This document shows positions 17,790 to 26,939 of a DNA stretch of 64,000 nucleotides, piece after piece (position 1 is the first letter of the stretch; each line of letters begins with the position of its first letter). Where the stretch lies: the NCBI RefSeq assembly GCF_000143765.1, contig NZ_GL379770.1, positions 806,001-870,000 of the forward strand, written 5' to 3'. The position numbers were made by a program, and so were the translations under genes. The notes under the pieces are model-generated. The model was not told where the DNA came from and made no database searches. It saw only the letters and a program-made list of their open reading frames with translations. The stretch comes from Sphingobacterium spiritivorum ATCC 33861 (GTDB lineage: Bacteria; Bacteroidota; Bacteroidia; Sphingobacteriales; Sphingobacteriaceae).

Positions 17790-17897
17790 TTAGAGATACT
17801 CCCCTGAAGCCGGATTTTTTAATTCAGTTCTTCCTCCACAAACGTATTTTTTCCATTTATTTTTATAACTGTCATTTGGTCGCGCTGCATATAACAT
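17790..17897 (-). CDS. Possible small ORF, 35 aa (low support)
   Basis: An ATG reading frame whose start overlaps the stop of the ORF at 17897-18028 (TGATG). Its end reads VCGGRTELKNPASGEYL. No homology known to me, no ribosome binding signal. It may be a remnant together with the preceding frame, or chance. Confidence 0.2.
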   Translation of the reverse strand: MLYAARPNDSYKNKWKKYVCGGRTELKNPASGEYL

Positions 17898-18028
17898 CAG
17901 TAAGGTTTACCTGCATTTTTAGTTTTTGTTTCTAATGAAGCGAATTCTTCCTTTCCTTTTGTTACATATTTAATTAATCTTATTGTCCGATTAGGAAATG
18001 AAGTTTCTTTATTATATTTTCTAATCAC
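17897..18028 (-). CDS. Possible small ORF, 43 aa (low support)
   Basis: GTG start, Lys-rich product (KYVTKGKEEFASLETKTKN). It is the most protein-like frame in the 653-bp gap 17650-18302, in the opposite direction to the flanking genes, and is joined by TGATG to the next small ORF. It could be a decayed gene. Confidence 0.22.
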   Translation of the reverse strand: MIRKYNKETSFPNRTIRLIKYVTKGKEEFASLETKTKNAGKPY

Positions 18029-18164
18029 ACCGTTGTTGTGTCAAAAATACACTTATTAATAACCTAATTGGATATAATAATATTTTTAACATAATTAAAA
18101 TCCAATAGCTTAATTAGTTGTTAAAATATATATTCTTTGTTTATTTAAATCAAAGTTTATATTT

Positions 18165-18172
18165 TACATTTG
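18165..18172 (+). promoter_or_regulatory. Candidate -7 element of the N-glycan PUL
   Basis: TACATTTG fits the Bacteroidota TAnnTTTG consensus; a good -33 TTTG at the usual 19-bp distance is missing (nearest TTTG at 18136). The predicted leader of about 120 nt before 18303 contains complementary segments GGAATA/TATTCC and TTTAGGGTTAGG/CCTAACCTAAA, so the 5' UTR may fold. No other element is seen in 17650-18302 besides the two small minus-strand frames. Confidence 0.5.
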
Positions 18173-18302
18173 TAGTGGAATATGCGCATGAGGCTTTAGG
18201 GTTAGGTGCCTTTTACTTGTATTCCGGCCTACTTCTATGAAAAACATTATATATCCTAACCTAAATACGTTTACGCTTTAATAAAACACATCGTCATTAC
18301 CT

Positions 18303-20477
18303 ATGAAGTTGAAGTGGTGTTATCTGATCTGTATGCTTGCATTGCTATTCTATGGAATGGCTGGGACAGCGTATGCACAGCGGGTATATGCCAATAGTTT
18401 CAATTCTTCCACCGATGTAGATCTGGGATGTGTGCTTGTTGTATGTGGAAGTGTGAATAATGGCGGAAATGCTGTTAGTCCTACCCAGATTGCAGCTAAT
18501 AATCCCTCAACAATTGTATCTCCACTGGTATTATCGGCTACTATGCAGAATGTAAGATTTACTGGTGCTAATGCTTTACCAAGCTATGTTACTCCAGTCA
18601 TGGTCAAACTTAAAATGAATGCTTCTTTATTGAGTTTGATTAATTCCATCAGTCTCCAAAGAACTAATGGCAACGTAAGTACTCCGGTTGGTACAGAATA
18701 TTCTGCAGGCTATTTACTTGATCTTTTAGGAATAGGAGGGGTAGGACAGCAAGAATTAACGGTTATCTTGCCCGTAGTCGGATCTGCTCAGGCCAATGAC
18801 GGAATACGGGTGAAGGTAGGATCGGCAGTATCTCTAGGGTTGTCAGCCAGTCTTTATTATGCTTATTATATCATTCCTCCAACGGTTACTTCTGCTACAT
18901 TAAATTTGTGTGGCAATGTCGCTGGTTCGTTTACGATTAGCAATTTTCAATCCGGATATACCTATAAACTTTATACTGCCGCAGTAGATGGTACCGAGGT
19001 TTCCGGAGTATCGACAACTACTAATACCCTGGCCATTCCGGGTACTTTGGCTGCAGGAACATATTATCTGGAAGCAAGAGAGACAAATACCTATCCATCA
19101 GCAAGAACTCCTGTTACAATTGTTCGAAGTACATTGCCGGATGCTCCGACTATTCCTAATGTAACGACTTGTGCAGGTACATCAGCTACGCTTACGGTTA
19201 GTTCGCCAGTTGCGGGTATTAGTTACAGGTGGTATACAGCAGCTTCGGGAGGAACAGCTTTGACGACAGCAAATAGCTATACAATTTCGAATCCTACGAC
19301 GACCACCACCTATTATGTGGAGGGATATAATGCGACTACCGGTTGTATCAGTGCCAGCCGTACCGCAGTGACTTTGACGGTGAATCCATTACCTGCAGCT
19401 CCGGCTATTCCTAATGTGACGACTTGTGCAGGTACATCAGCTACGCTTACAATTAGCTCTCCTGTTGGGGGAACAACGTATAACTGGTACACGGTATCCA
19501 CAGGAGGCACTTCGGTGAATACTGGACCTACGTACACAATTTCCAATCCTGCAACAACAACGACTTACTATGTGGAAGCTGTAAGTGCAGGTTGTATCAG
19601 CGCCAGTCGTACTGCAGTGACTTTGACGGTGAATCCATTACCTGCAGCTCCGACAGTTCCAGGTAAAGCTACTTGTATTGGAACTTCAACTACGTTATCT
19701 GTTTCGTCTCCGGTAGCCGGGGCAACATATCGCTGGTATACAACCTCTACCGGCGGGACTTCATTTTTCACGGGAACAGATTATACGATTACTAATCCTG
19801 CTGTCACGGTCACGTATTATGTAGAGGCATCAAATGCAGGTTGTGTCAGCACTTCACGTACTGCAGTGACACTGACCGTCAATCCATTGCCTGTAGCGCC
19901 TACAGTTCCAAATACGGCAACTTGTTCAGGTACATCAGTTCTGCTATCTGTGAGTTCTCCGGTGGCCGGAATTATTTATCGCTGGTATACTTCAGCTGGT
20001 GGAGGTACGGTATTGAATACAGGAACAAATTATATTATTTCCAATCCTACTGTTACTACGACATATTACGTCGAAGCTTTTAATGAAACAACAGGTTGCA
20101 CGAGTTTGACCCGTACAGCTGTGACACTGACCATCAATCCTTTACCTTCTGTCACATTGTCTCCTTCTCCGAGAATCTGTGAAGGAGATCTGAACGCATC
20201 TTTACCTTTTGTTGTTGCTAATGGGGGTAATCAATATAAAATCACCTGGGATCCGGGTACACCTGTATCTTTTCAAAACGTAACAAACTGGACGAATCTT
20301 ACTGGTAATTCTATTACCGTCAGTGTTCCGGGAAATGCTTCATATGGTGTCTATACGGGTAAGGTCTCCATTTACAATTCTGTAAATGGTTGTGAAGGGT
20401 CATTGCAGTCATTCAGTATCAATATATACCCTGCTCAGGGAAAAACGCATTTAACAATTCAAAATATTATCAATTAA
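18303..20477 (+). CDS. Large secreted protein with tandem Ig-like (CHU/T9SS-associated) domains
   Basis: 724 residues; signal peptide ends near AYAQ (residue 25). The N-terminal 200 residues are a beta-rich domain without a name I know. From about residue 280 there are four tandem Ig-like units of 83-85 residues, each beginning with a PxVP...TC-GTS pattern, containing YxWYT and T(T)TYYVE, and ending TAVTLT(V/I)NPLP; each holds two cysteines. A last beta domain follows and ends HLTIQNIIN. There is no recognisable type IX secretion C-terminal domain. It is the first gene of the N-glycan PUL and may act as a surface scaffold or adhesin. The repeats are also visible in the DNA. Confidence 0.8.
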   Translation: MKLKWCYLICMLALLFYGMAGTAYAQRVYANSFNSSTDVDLGCVLVVCGSVNNGGNAVSPTQIAANNPSTIVSPLVLSATMQNVRFTGANALPSYVTPVMVKLKMNASLLSLINSISLQRTNGNVSTPVGTEYSAGYLLDLLGIGGVGQQELTVILPVVGSAQANDGIRVKVGSAVSLGLSASLYYAYYIIPPTVTSATLNLCGNVAGSFTISNFQSGYTYKLYTAAVDGTEVSGVSTTTNTLAIPGTLAAGTYYLEARETNTYPSARTPVTIVRSTLPDAPTIPNVTTCAGTSATLTVSSPVAGISYRWYTAASGGTALTTANSYTISNPTTTTTYYVEGYNATTGCISASRTAVTLTVNPLPAAPAIPNVTTCAGTSATLTISSPVGGTTYNWYTVSTGGTSVNTGPTYTISNPATTTTYYVEAVSAGCISASRTAVTLTVNPLPAAPTVPGKATCIGTSTTLSVSSPVAGATYRWYTTSTGGTSFFTGTDYTITNPAVTVTYYVEASNAGCVSTSRTAVTLTVNPLPVAPTVPNTATCSGTSVLLSVSSPVAGIIYRWYTSAGGGTVLNTGTNYIISNPTVTTTYYVEAFNETTGCTSLTRTAVTLTINPLPSVTLSPSPRICEGDLNASLPFVVANGGNQYKITWDPGTPVSFQNVTNWTNLTGNSITVSVPGNASYGVYTGKVSIYNSVNGCEGSLQSFSINIYPAQGKTHLTIQNIIN
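19140..20147 (+). repeat. Four in-frame tandem repeats encoding Ig-like domains
   Basis: Units start at 19140, 19395, 19644 and 19893 (periods 255, 249, 249, 255 bp). Units 1 and 2 share near-identical DNA around CTTGTGCAGGTACATCAGCT, and the junction coding for TAVTLTVNPLPAAP is almost unchanged between units 1, 2 and 3, pointing to fairly recent duplication and scope for copy-number change. Confidence 0.85.
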
Positions 20478-20524
20478 TAACTATGGAAAATCAACAAAAT
20501 ATTAACATCAATTAAGTAATCAAT

Positions 20525-20842
20525 ATGAAAAGAAAAATTCAAAAAATAAGAGCCGGCGTGATCGCTTTGCTTTTATGTTCAGGAACAGCCGTATGGGGGC
20601 AAAGTATCAGTAATCCGCCTTTAAATGTAGGACCTTCGACCTCTGTCACAGATGCCGGGCGTGTCACTGCTATTACTCCCGTACTAGATGTACAGTATGC
20701 TAAGGAGGGTAGCAGGTACATCACATTCAGCGGTAAAATATCCAGATACGCAGATGTAGAAAAAGTACTTGAACTACTGCAGAGTACAAGTACCTTAAAA
20801 TTCAGAATTATAAACCGAACAATTATTGTAAATCAAAATTAA
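20525..20842 (+). CDS. Secreted stand-alone FecR C-terminal (DUF4974-like) domain, 105 aa
   Basis: Signal peptide 1-26 (ending AVWGQ), a short linker, then about 60 residues that align with the C-terminal DUF4974 domain of FecR proteins: FSGKISRYADVEKVLELLQ followed by STLKFRIINRTIIV compares with LSGSISRDVMLSDLLDVIQ and TSYKFKIEERRIMV of the FecR encoded at 39299. The sigma-binding N-terminus, membrane helix and FecR core are all absent. It therefore should be a free periplasmic protein. It lies 84 bp upstream of a SusC whose STN domain is the usual partner of FecR. Function is unknown; a bridge, decoy or STN chaperone are possible. The resemblance is by eye but position by position. Confidence 0.7.
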   Translation: MKRKIQKIRAGVIALLLCSGTAVWGQSISNPPLNVGPSTSVTDAGRVTAITPVLDVQYAKEGSRYITFSGKISRYADVEKVLELLQSTSTLKFRIINRTIIVNQN

Positions 20843-20925
20843 TGCTTATGGACTGATAGACCAATTACCAGATTTCACACAATTATACTCTTTAAATAAC
20901 CAATTTAAATTACTTCTTAAAAATC

Positions 20926-23900
20926 ATGAGGTTAAATGTTTTTAAACTAGCCCGGGCTATGTGCGTGGCTTTAATGGTCACCTATTGCTCTATTTCGGCT
21001 GCCGGACAAGGTGTAGTGACCCTTAAAAAGCAAAAAATACGAGCATCAGAACTTATTAAAATTATTAATAAGCAGACTGGATACAATATATTATACTCTA
21101 ATCAGATATTTAATGATAAAAAAATACTTAATGTTGAATTTGATGAGGCAGACATCCATAAAGTGATGAGCATTCTGCTTGATCAATCCGGTCTTCAATA
21201 TAAGATCAGGGATAATACGATCTTAATCAATCAAATCAACCATAATGAGGAAACTTCTTCTTTTAAAAATGCTAATTCGTTTCAGCAAATAGTTTCCGGG
21301 AAAATTTCGAATGATAAAGGAGAGCCTCTTCAGGGAGCTTCGGTGTCTATAAAAGGCACCAGCATCGGGATATCTACAGATGCAGAAGGTCGTTTTACAT
21401 TGGCTCAGGCCAAAGTAAACGATGTGCTTGAGATACGTTTTGTGGGTTATCAGACGAAGAGTTATACGATTACTTCTACTGCACATCCTGTAGAACTATC
21501 GCTGACGGCAGACGATAATTTACTGGATGCTGTGGTCGTGACCGCTTTAGGTATTAAGAGACAAGCTAAAGCTTTGAACTATGAAGTACAGACCTTAAAA
21601 AGAGATGATCTGACAGCTGTACAAAGCGCAAATTTCACCAATAGCCTGAATGGAAAGGTGGCGGGTGTCAATATAAATGCCAGTGCTTCAGGGATTGGCG
21701 GATCTACCCGGGTAGTGATGCGGGGAGTTAAATCTATTAGTCAGTTTGCCAATAATAATGTTTTATATGTAATTGACGGAGTTCCTTTGCTTAATAAGTC
21801 TTCCGGAGGATCTTCTACAGGCGTGTTTGGTGATATAGCGGGTACAGAAAGTATTGCTGACATGAATCCTGATGATTTCGAGAGTGTGAGCGTATTGACC
21901 GGACCTGCCGGCGCGGCATTATATGGAAATGCTGCCGCAAACGGAGTTATCCTGATTACGACAAGAAAGGGATCCAAAGAAGGATTCAAATTGAATTATT
22001 CTAATAATACTTCTGTAATGTCCCCTTTTGTAAAACCGGAATTCCAGACCACATATGGTAACAGAGTCGGAGAATACGAAAGCTGGGGCAGCAGGCTGGT
22101 TGAACCCAGTACGTATGATCCTTTTGAGTTTTTTAATACCGGTGTTCAGCAGATCAATTCTTTAAATAGCTCTATAGGAAATGAAAAACAACAGACTTTT
22201 ATTTCATTCTCTTCTACAAATGGAAAAGGTGTTATTCCGAATAATAAATATAACCGCTATAATTTTAGCTTAAAAAACTCAGCTTCCTTTCTGAATGATA
22301 AGGTTACGACAGATTTTTCTGCTTCCTATGTCAAACAGGCTGATCAAAACATGGCTTCTCAGGGACAATATTTTAATCCTCTGGTTTCGCTGTATCTTTT
22401 TCCGAGAAATGATGATTTTGATGCAATCAGGTATTACGAAAGGTATAGTGTTTCCAACAATTACTTTACCCAGTACTGGCCGTATGGAGATCAAAGTTTG
22501 CAGATGCAAAATCCATATTGGATAACTAATCGTATGCTTTTTCAAAATACACGCAACAGATACATGATCTCCGGTAATGTTACGTATAATATTGCTCAGG
22601 GTATAAGTGTATCTGCACGTGGGCGTATTGATAATACGGACGGAGATGTTACGCGTAAATATTATGCTTCCACAGCGCCTAATTTTGCAAAAGCAAATGG
22701 CTATTACTCCTGGGCAAATCAAAAAGTATTGCAGACCTATACCGATGTTATCGGGACATTCAACAGAAAATATAATGATGTAAGCGTAAACTTAAATCTG
22801 GGTAGTTCTTATGTAAAGGAAAAAACAACAACAGATGGTGTCAGCGGACATCTGGCAACAGTTCCCAATCTTTTTTCTATTCGTAATATAAATGTGTTCA
22901 ATACGCTCGTTACTCCATTTGATAATAAAGCCACTATCGGAGTATTCGGAAGCGCAGAGATCGGATATAAGGACTACATTTTCTTATCTGCTACCGGCCG
23001 GCAGGACTGGTCGTCCCGTCAGGTTAATTCTACAGAAGAATCTTTCTTTTATCCATCTGTAGGTGTTTCGGCTATATTATCCGATATGTTTCAAATACCT
23101 AAATCGACTTTAAGTTATTTGGAGGTAAGGGCTAATTATTCATCTGTAGGTCTGCCTTTGGATGCTTTGGGAATTACTCCCGGCACAGTCACTTATCCTA
23201 TTAACAATGGGTCAGTCACTCCGATTACCATCTATCCGTTTCCAAATTTCAAAGCACAGCGAACAAAAACATATGAAGCAGGTGTCAATGTTAAATTATT
23301 CGAAAACAAACTTGGGTTAGACGTTACACTTTATAAGTCAAATACCTATGATCAGTTGTTTCTGGGTACATTACCGGGCGGTACAGGATATTCCGGATTT
23401 TATGCGCAGGTGGGAAATATTGGTAACAAAGGAATAGAGGCCAGTCTTACTTATAATTTGAAACACAATGATCTCAGTTACGGTACAGGACTTACCTATA
23501 CCTTAAACCGTAATAAGGTGATCGAAATGGTCCGTGACTATCCTAATCCTGTCGACGGGACATCTTTTAACCTGACTGAACTTACAGTGGACGGAAGTCT
23601 GATTAGAGAAGGTGGACAGGTAGGAGATATCTACACCCGGAGTTTTCTGGCTACCGATCAAAATGGTAAAATTTATATAGATCCTGCAGGAAATTTTTCA
23701 ATAGTGAATGTGGACAATGTAAGATTGGGAACCGTAAATCCGGATTATACACTTGGATGGCGGAATGATATTGCTTATAAAAATTTCAATTTGGGTTTTA
23801 TGGTATTTGCCAGAGTAGGTGGAATTGTTTTATCACAGACTCAGGCTTTATTGGATCAATATGGCGTGTCTAAGAAGAGTGCTGTTGACAGAGACAAAGG

Positions 23901-24225
23901 AGGGATAATGATCAATGGCGGGCTGTATTCAGACGTCGAAAACTACTATAAGACTGTCGCTCAGCTGGAAGCATTCAATACGTATGATGCCACCAATGTT
24001 AGGCTACAGGAAGTGTCATTAAGCTACAGATTGCCTAAGAAACTGTTAAACAACAGAATTGGTCTTACATTTTCTGTGACCGGCAATAATCTCCTGATGC
24101 TCTATAACAAGGCTCCTTTTGATCCTCAATTAACCGGGTCTACAGGTACCTTTTACCAGGGTATTGATTATTTCATGATGCCAAGTCTCAGAAGTTTCGG
24201 ATTTGGTCTTAAAATTCAATTATAA
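20926..24225 (+). CDS. SusC/RagA-family TonB-linked outer membrane transporter with STN domain
   Basis: 1099 residues. Signal peptide to about 28, STN domain about 32-103 (ELIKIINKQTGYNILYSN), CarboxypepD_reg-like domain about 125-205, plug with VVMRGVKSI and YVIDGVPL, and the SusC hallmark AALYGNAAANGVILITT near 330. The barrel ends in F-G-L-K-I-Q-L. It should import glycans freed at the surface, with the SusD encoded 11 bp downstream as lid. Despite the STN domain no sigma/FecR pair is adjacent; only the orphan DUF4974 protein precedes it. Confidence 0.95.
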   Translation: MRLNVFKLARAMCVALMVTYCSISAAGQGVVTLKKQKIRASELIKIINKQTGYNILYSNQIFNDKKILNVEFDEADIHKVMSILLDQSGLQYKIRDNTILINQINHNEETSSFKNANSFQQIVSGKISNDKGEPLQGASVSIKGTSIGISTDAEGRFTLAQAKVNDVLEIRFVGYQTKSYTITSTAHPVELSLTADDNLLDAVVVTALGIKRQAKALNYEVQTLKRDDLTAVQSANFTNSLNGKVAGVNINASASGIGGSTRVVMRGVKSISQFANNNVLYVIDGVPLLNKSSGGSSTGVFGDIAGTESIADMNPDDFESVSVLTGPAGAALYGNAAANGVILITTRKGSKEGFKLNYSNNTSVMSPFVKPEFQTTYGNRVGEYESWGSRLVEPSTYDPFEFFNTGVQQINSLNSSIGNEKQQTFISFSSTNGKGVIPNNKYNRYNFSLKNSASFLNDKVTTDFSASYVKQADQNMASQGQYFNPLVSLYLFPRNDDFDAIRYYERYSVSNNYFTQYWPYGDQSLQMQNPYWITNRMLFQNTRNRYMISGNVTYNIAQGISVSARGRIDNTDGDVTRKYYASTAPNFAKANGYYSWANQKVLQTYTDVIGTFNRKYNDVSVNLNLGSSYVKEKTTTDGVSGHLATVPNLFSIRNINVFNTLVTPFDNKATIGVFGSAEIGYKDYIFLSATGRQDWSSRQVNSTEESFFYPSVGVSAILSDMFQIPKSTLSYLEVRANYSSVGLPLDALGITPGTVTYPINNGSVTPITIYPFPNFKAQRTKTYEAGVNVKLFENKLGLDVTLYKSNTYDQLFLGTLPGGTGYSGFYAQVGNIGNKGIEASLTYNLKHNDLSYGTGLTYTLNRNKVIEMVRDYPNPVDGTSFNLTELTVDGSLIREGGQVGDIYTRSFLATDQNGKIYIDPAGNFSIVNVDNVRLGTVNPDYTLGWRNDIAYKNFNLGFMVFARVGGIVLSQTQALLDQYGVSKKSAVDRDKGGIMINGGLYSDVENYYKTVAQLEAFNTYDATNVRLQEVSLSYRLPKKLLNNRIGLTFSVTGNNLLMLYNKAPFDPQLTGSTGTFYQGIDYFMMPSLRSFGFGLKIQL

Positions 24226-24236
24226 AAGAAATTATT

Positions 24237-25841
24237 ATGTGTAGCAAAAGAAAATATTTGGCTTTCACTGTGATGTTAATGTTTACAATATCATTTGTTG
24301 CATTATCATGCAGAAAGGAATTTGAAAAAATAAATACCAATCCTTATCAGCCTACTGATACCATGCTTAATTATAATAACCTGAAGGTTGGTGTATTTTT
24401 TCCACAGCTTGCTAAGGCTGTTATCACTATTGGTACTCCTGCAGAAGATACCGGCCCTGTTAACAATTATCAGATTGCAATAGACCTGGGTGTCAATAAC
24501 TGGGCTGGATATACAGCGGCCAGAAGTGAAAAATTTAATGGAGGAAATAATCTGACTACTTATTTTTTTAACGATGGTTGGGTAAATGGAACCTACAACA
24601 GGCGTACTGCTGATATTTTCAATCCCTGGCTCTCTATTAAACAGGCCACAGGAACTTCAGCACCACATTTGTTTGCCATAGCTCAGATTATGAAAATTGC
24701 AGCTTATCACCAGTCTACAGATATGTTTGGTCCCATGCCATATAAAAATGTCGGATCCGGGTCTTTCACGGTAGCCTATGATTCGCAACAGGAGATATAC
24801 AATTCTTTTTTTGCGGAGCTTACAGAAGCTGTTAATGTATTGAGACCATTTGCCGCTGGTGACCCGCTTATCCCTCAGTATGATGTTGTCTATGAAGGGA
24901 ATGTAAAAAAGTGGATCCAATTTGCCAATTCACTTATGTTGCGTCTGGCTATCCGGCTGTCCTATGCCGATCCGGCAATGGCCAGAAAATTTGCCGAGCA
25001 GGCCGTAGCCGATCCGGGAGGATTGATCACAGATGTAGCGGATGCAGCCAAAATGAGAGCAGGGGCCGGGGAAAGTTTTATGAACCCTCTGGAGACGCTT
25101 TGGAAAGGTTATAAAGATTCCAGAGCGGGAGCTTCTATAGCAGTCTATCTCAAAGGATATAAAGATCCGCGTTTGCCAAAATACATACAGGCAACGACGA
25201 TTAATGGCGTTCAGGATTATTATGGAGTACGCACAGGTGTTGCCATAACCAGTCCTGAATATGAACAGTTTTCGTCTCCAAACGTACTTTCTGAAACCCC
25301 CTTATATTGGCTTATGGCGTCTGAAGTTAGTTTTCTAAGAGCTGAAGGGGCATTAAGAGGCTGGGCAATGGGTGGTACTGCAGACAGGTTTTATAATGAA
25401 GGTATTCAAAAGTCATTTCAGGAAAATGCAGTTAATAATAGCGCTTATGCAGAGGATGCTGTCAGTAATCCGGCCAGTTATATAGATCCGTTGAGTGCAG
25501 GCAGAAATGCTCCTTCACCGACAACAGTTACCATCAAATGGGATAATGCAGATGGATTTGAACGGAAACTGGAACGAATTATTACACAAAAATGGATTGC
25601 CTTGTTCCCAAACGGGCCTGAGGCCTGGGCTGAATACCGTCGTACGGGTTATCCGAAACTTATTCCGATTACGTTGAACAGAAGTGCCGGTGTGATTAGT
25701 TCGGCTACCGGAGTAAAAAGGATGGTTTACCCTTTGGCGGAGTATACGTTGAATGGAAATAATGTAAGGACAGCTGTGCAAAGTCTTTTGGGACAACCCG
25801 ATAACGGAGCATCAAAAGTATGGTGGGATAAGAAGCCTTAA
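24237..25841 (+). CDS. SusD/RagB-family glycan-binding lipoprotein (SusD-like 2 type)
   Basis: 534 residues with lipobox FVALSCRKEF. Helical SusD fold with TPR-like segments (for example WIQFANSLMLRLAIRLSYADP near 220-240) and a C-terminal QKWIALFPNGPEAWAEYRRTGYPKL, typical of the SusD-like subgroup found with N-glycan and some other PULs. It caps the SusC barrel and binds the oligosaccharide. It lies 11 bp after susC and 31 bp before the degenerate GH18 gene. Confidence 0.93.
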   Translation: MCSKRKYLAFTVMLMFTISFVALSCRKEFEKINTNPYQPTDTMLNYNNLKVGVFFPQLAKAVITIGTPAEDTGPVNNYQIAIDLGVNNWAGYTAARSEKFNGGNNLTTYFFNDGWVNGTYNRRTADIFNPWLSIKQATGTSAPHLFAIAQIMKIAAYHQSTDMFGPMPYKNVGSGSFTVAYDSQQEIYNSFFAELTEAVNVLRPFAAGDPLIPQYDVVYEGNVKKWIQFANSLMLRLAIRLSYADPAMARKFAEQAVADPGGLITDVADAAKMRAGAGESFMNPLETLWKGYKDSRAGASIAVYLKGYKDPRLPKYIQATTINGVQDYYGVRTGVAITSPEYEQFSSPNVLSETPLYWLMASEVSFLRAEGALRGWAMGGTADRFYNEGIQKSFQENAVNNSAYAEDAVSNPASYIDPLSAGRNAPSPTTVTIKWDNADGFERKLERIITQKWIALFPNGPEAWAEYRRTGYPKLIPITLNRSAGVISSATGVKRMVYPLAEYTLNGNNVRTAVQSLLGQPDNGASKVWWDKKP

Positions 25842-25872
25842 ACTATAATAGATAACTTAAGAATAAAGTATT

Positions 25873-26895
25873 ATGAAGAAAATATTAATATTCCTTTTTT
25901 GCCTGTACAGCTTAGGGAATTTATTTACAGGTTGTACCAAATGGACTGATCAGGAGACTTTGATTGTACAGTCTCTTGATGCGGACAGCAACAGTCTGGG
26001 ATCTAATTATAAAAAATACCTGGAAAAGTTAAGGGCTTACAAGCAATCGGCACATCCACAGGCGATTGGCTTATTCAATACTAGTAACTGGAAAACGGAT
26101 GCTACACAACAGAGCACGTTTTTGTATAGCTTGCCAGATAGTCTTGATATGATTTGTCTGCTTAATCAGGATAGCCTGATGACGTCCGAACAGAAGGCGG
26201 ATATGAGTTCAACACAAGCTACAAAAGGTACAAAAATGCTGATGTCGTTTGATTTGATTCGCATGAACAAAAGACTAAAAGACCGCTTACCGGCATCTCC
26301 GTCCAAAGATGAAATAGCAACTTCCATAAATGCATATGTAGATTCAATGCTGAATATTTATCAGCAGAATAAATACAACGGTATCTATATCCGGTATGAG
26401 GATTTGTATTGTTTTAATTGTAAGGAGATTCTATCAGATATTGATCTGGTTTCCGGCTTAATTAGTCGCATAGCAGCTGCTAATTTCTCAAAAAAAATAC
26501 TTTTTCAGTTTAAGGGAACGGATGCTGTCTATCTGAAAGATGAAGCTGCAGCGCGCATAGATTATTTCGTGCTTAACTCCTTAAATGTAAAATCTACCTC
26601 ATATTATGAGTATGATGGATTTTTAGAATTTTTTACTAAAATAAAAGATTTTAATCCTTCCAAGTTTATCCTGTTAGCATCTTTTGAAGGAGATCGCTGG
26701 AAAATGGGGGGAGATGAATTCCCTGTAGGGAACAGTACTTTTATCGGTACTTCGGAAGCCTTGGCCCGATGGAATGTCACAGGAGGAAAGAAAGGAGGAC
26801 TGGGGATATATTATATAGAACAGGATTATAAAAACAATCCACCTTTCAAGTATAGCCGAAATGCCTTACAAATTCTTAATCCGGCTATTAAGTAA
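25873..26895 (+). CDS. GH18-like lipoprotein with degenerate catalytic motif
   Basis: 340 residues, lipobox LFTGCTKW (Cys 21). A TIM-barrel pattern like that of endo-beta-N-acetylglucosaminidases is seen: LMSFDLIRMN, then NKYNGIYIRYEDLY, FVLNSLNVKS, KFILLASFEGD and GLGIYYIEQDY. At the position of the family motif DGxDxDxE it reads N169-G-I-Y-I-R174-Y-E176: the general acid Glu is kept but the Asp that stabilises the oxazolinium intermediate is Arg and the first Asp is Asn. Hydrolysis is therefore unlikely and a surface N-glycan-binding role is more plausible. The active paralogue is two genes downstream. Confidence 0.8.
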   Translation: MKKILIFLFCLYSLGNLFTGCTKWTDQETLIVQSLDADSNSLGSNYKKYLEKLRAYKQSAHPQAIGLFNTSNWKTDATQQSTFLYSLPDSLDMICLLNQDSLMTSEQKADMSSTQATKGTKMLMSFDLIRMNKRLKDRLPASPSKDEIATSINAYVDSMLNIYQQNKYNGIYIRYEDLYCFNCKEILSDIDLVSGLISRIAAANFSKKILFQFKGTDAVYLKDEAAARIDYFVLNSLNVKSTSYYEYDGFLEFFTKIKDFNPSKFILLASFEGDRWKMGGDEFPVGNSTFIGTSEALARWNVTGGKKGGLGIYYIEQDYKNNPPFKYSRNALQILNPAIK

Positions 26896-26939
26896 TTGAT
26901 AATAATGAAATTATTGATTCATCATAACAAAACATACAG

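Noticed and set aside
19140..20147. Tandem repeats as a possible CRISPR array
   Set aside because: Units are about 250 bp, contiguous and in frame within a protein; there are no spacers.
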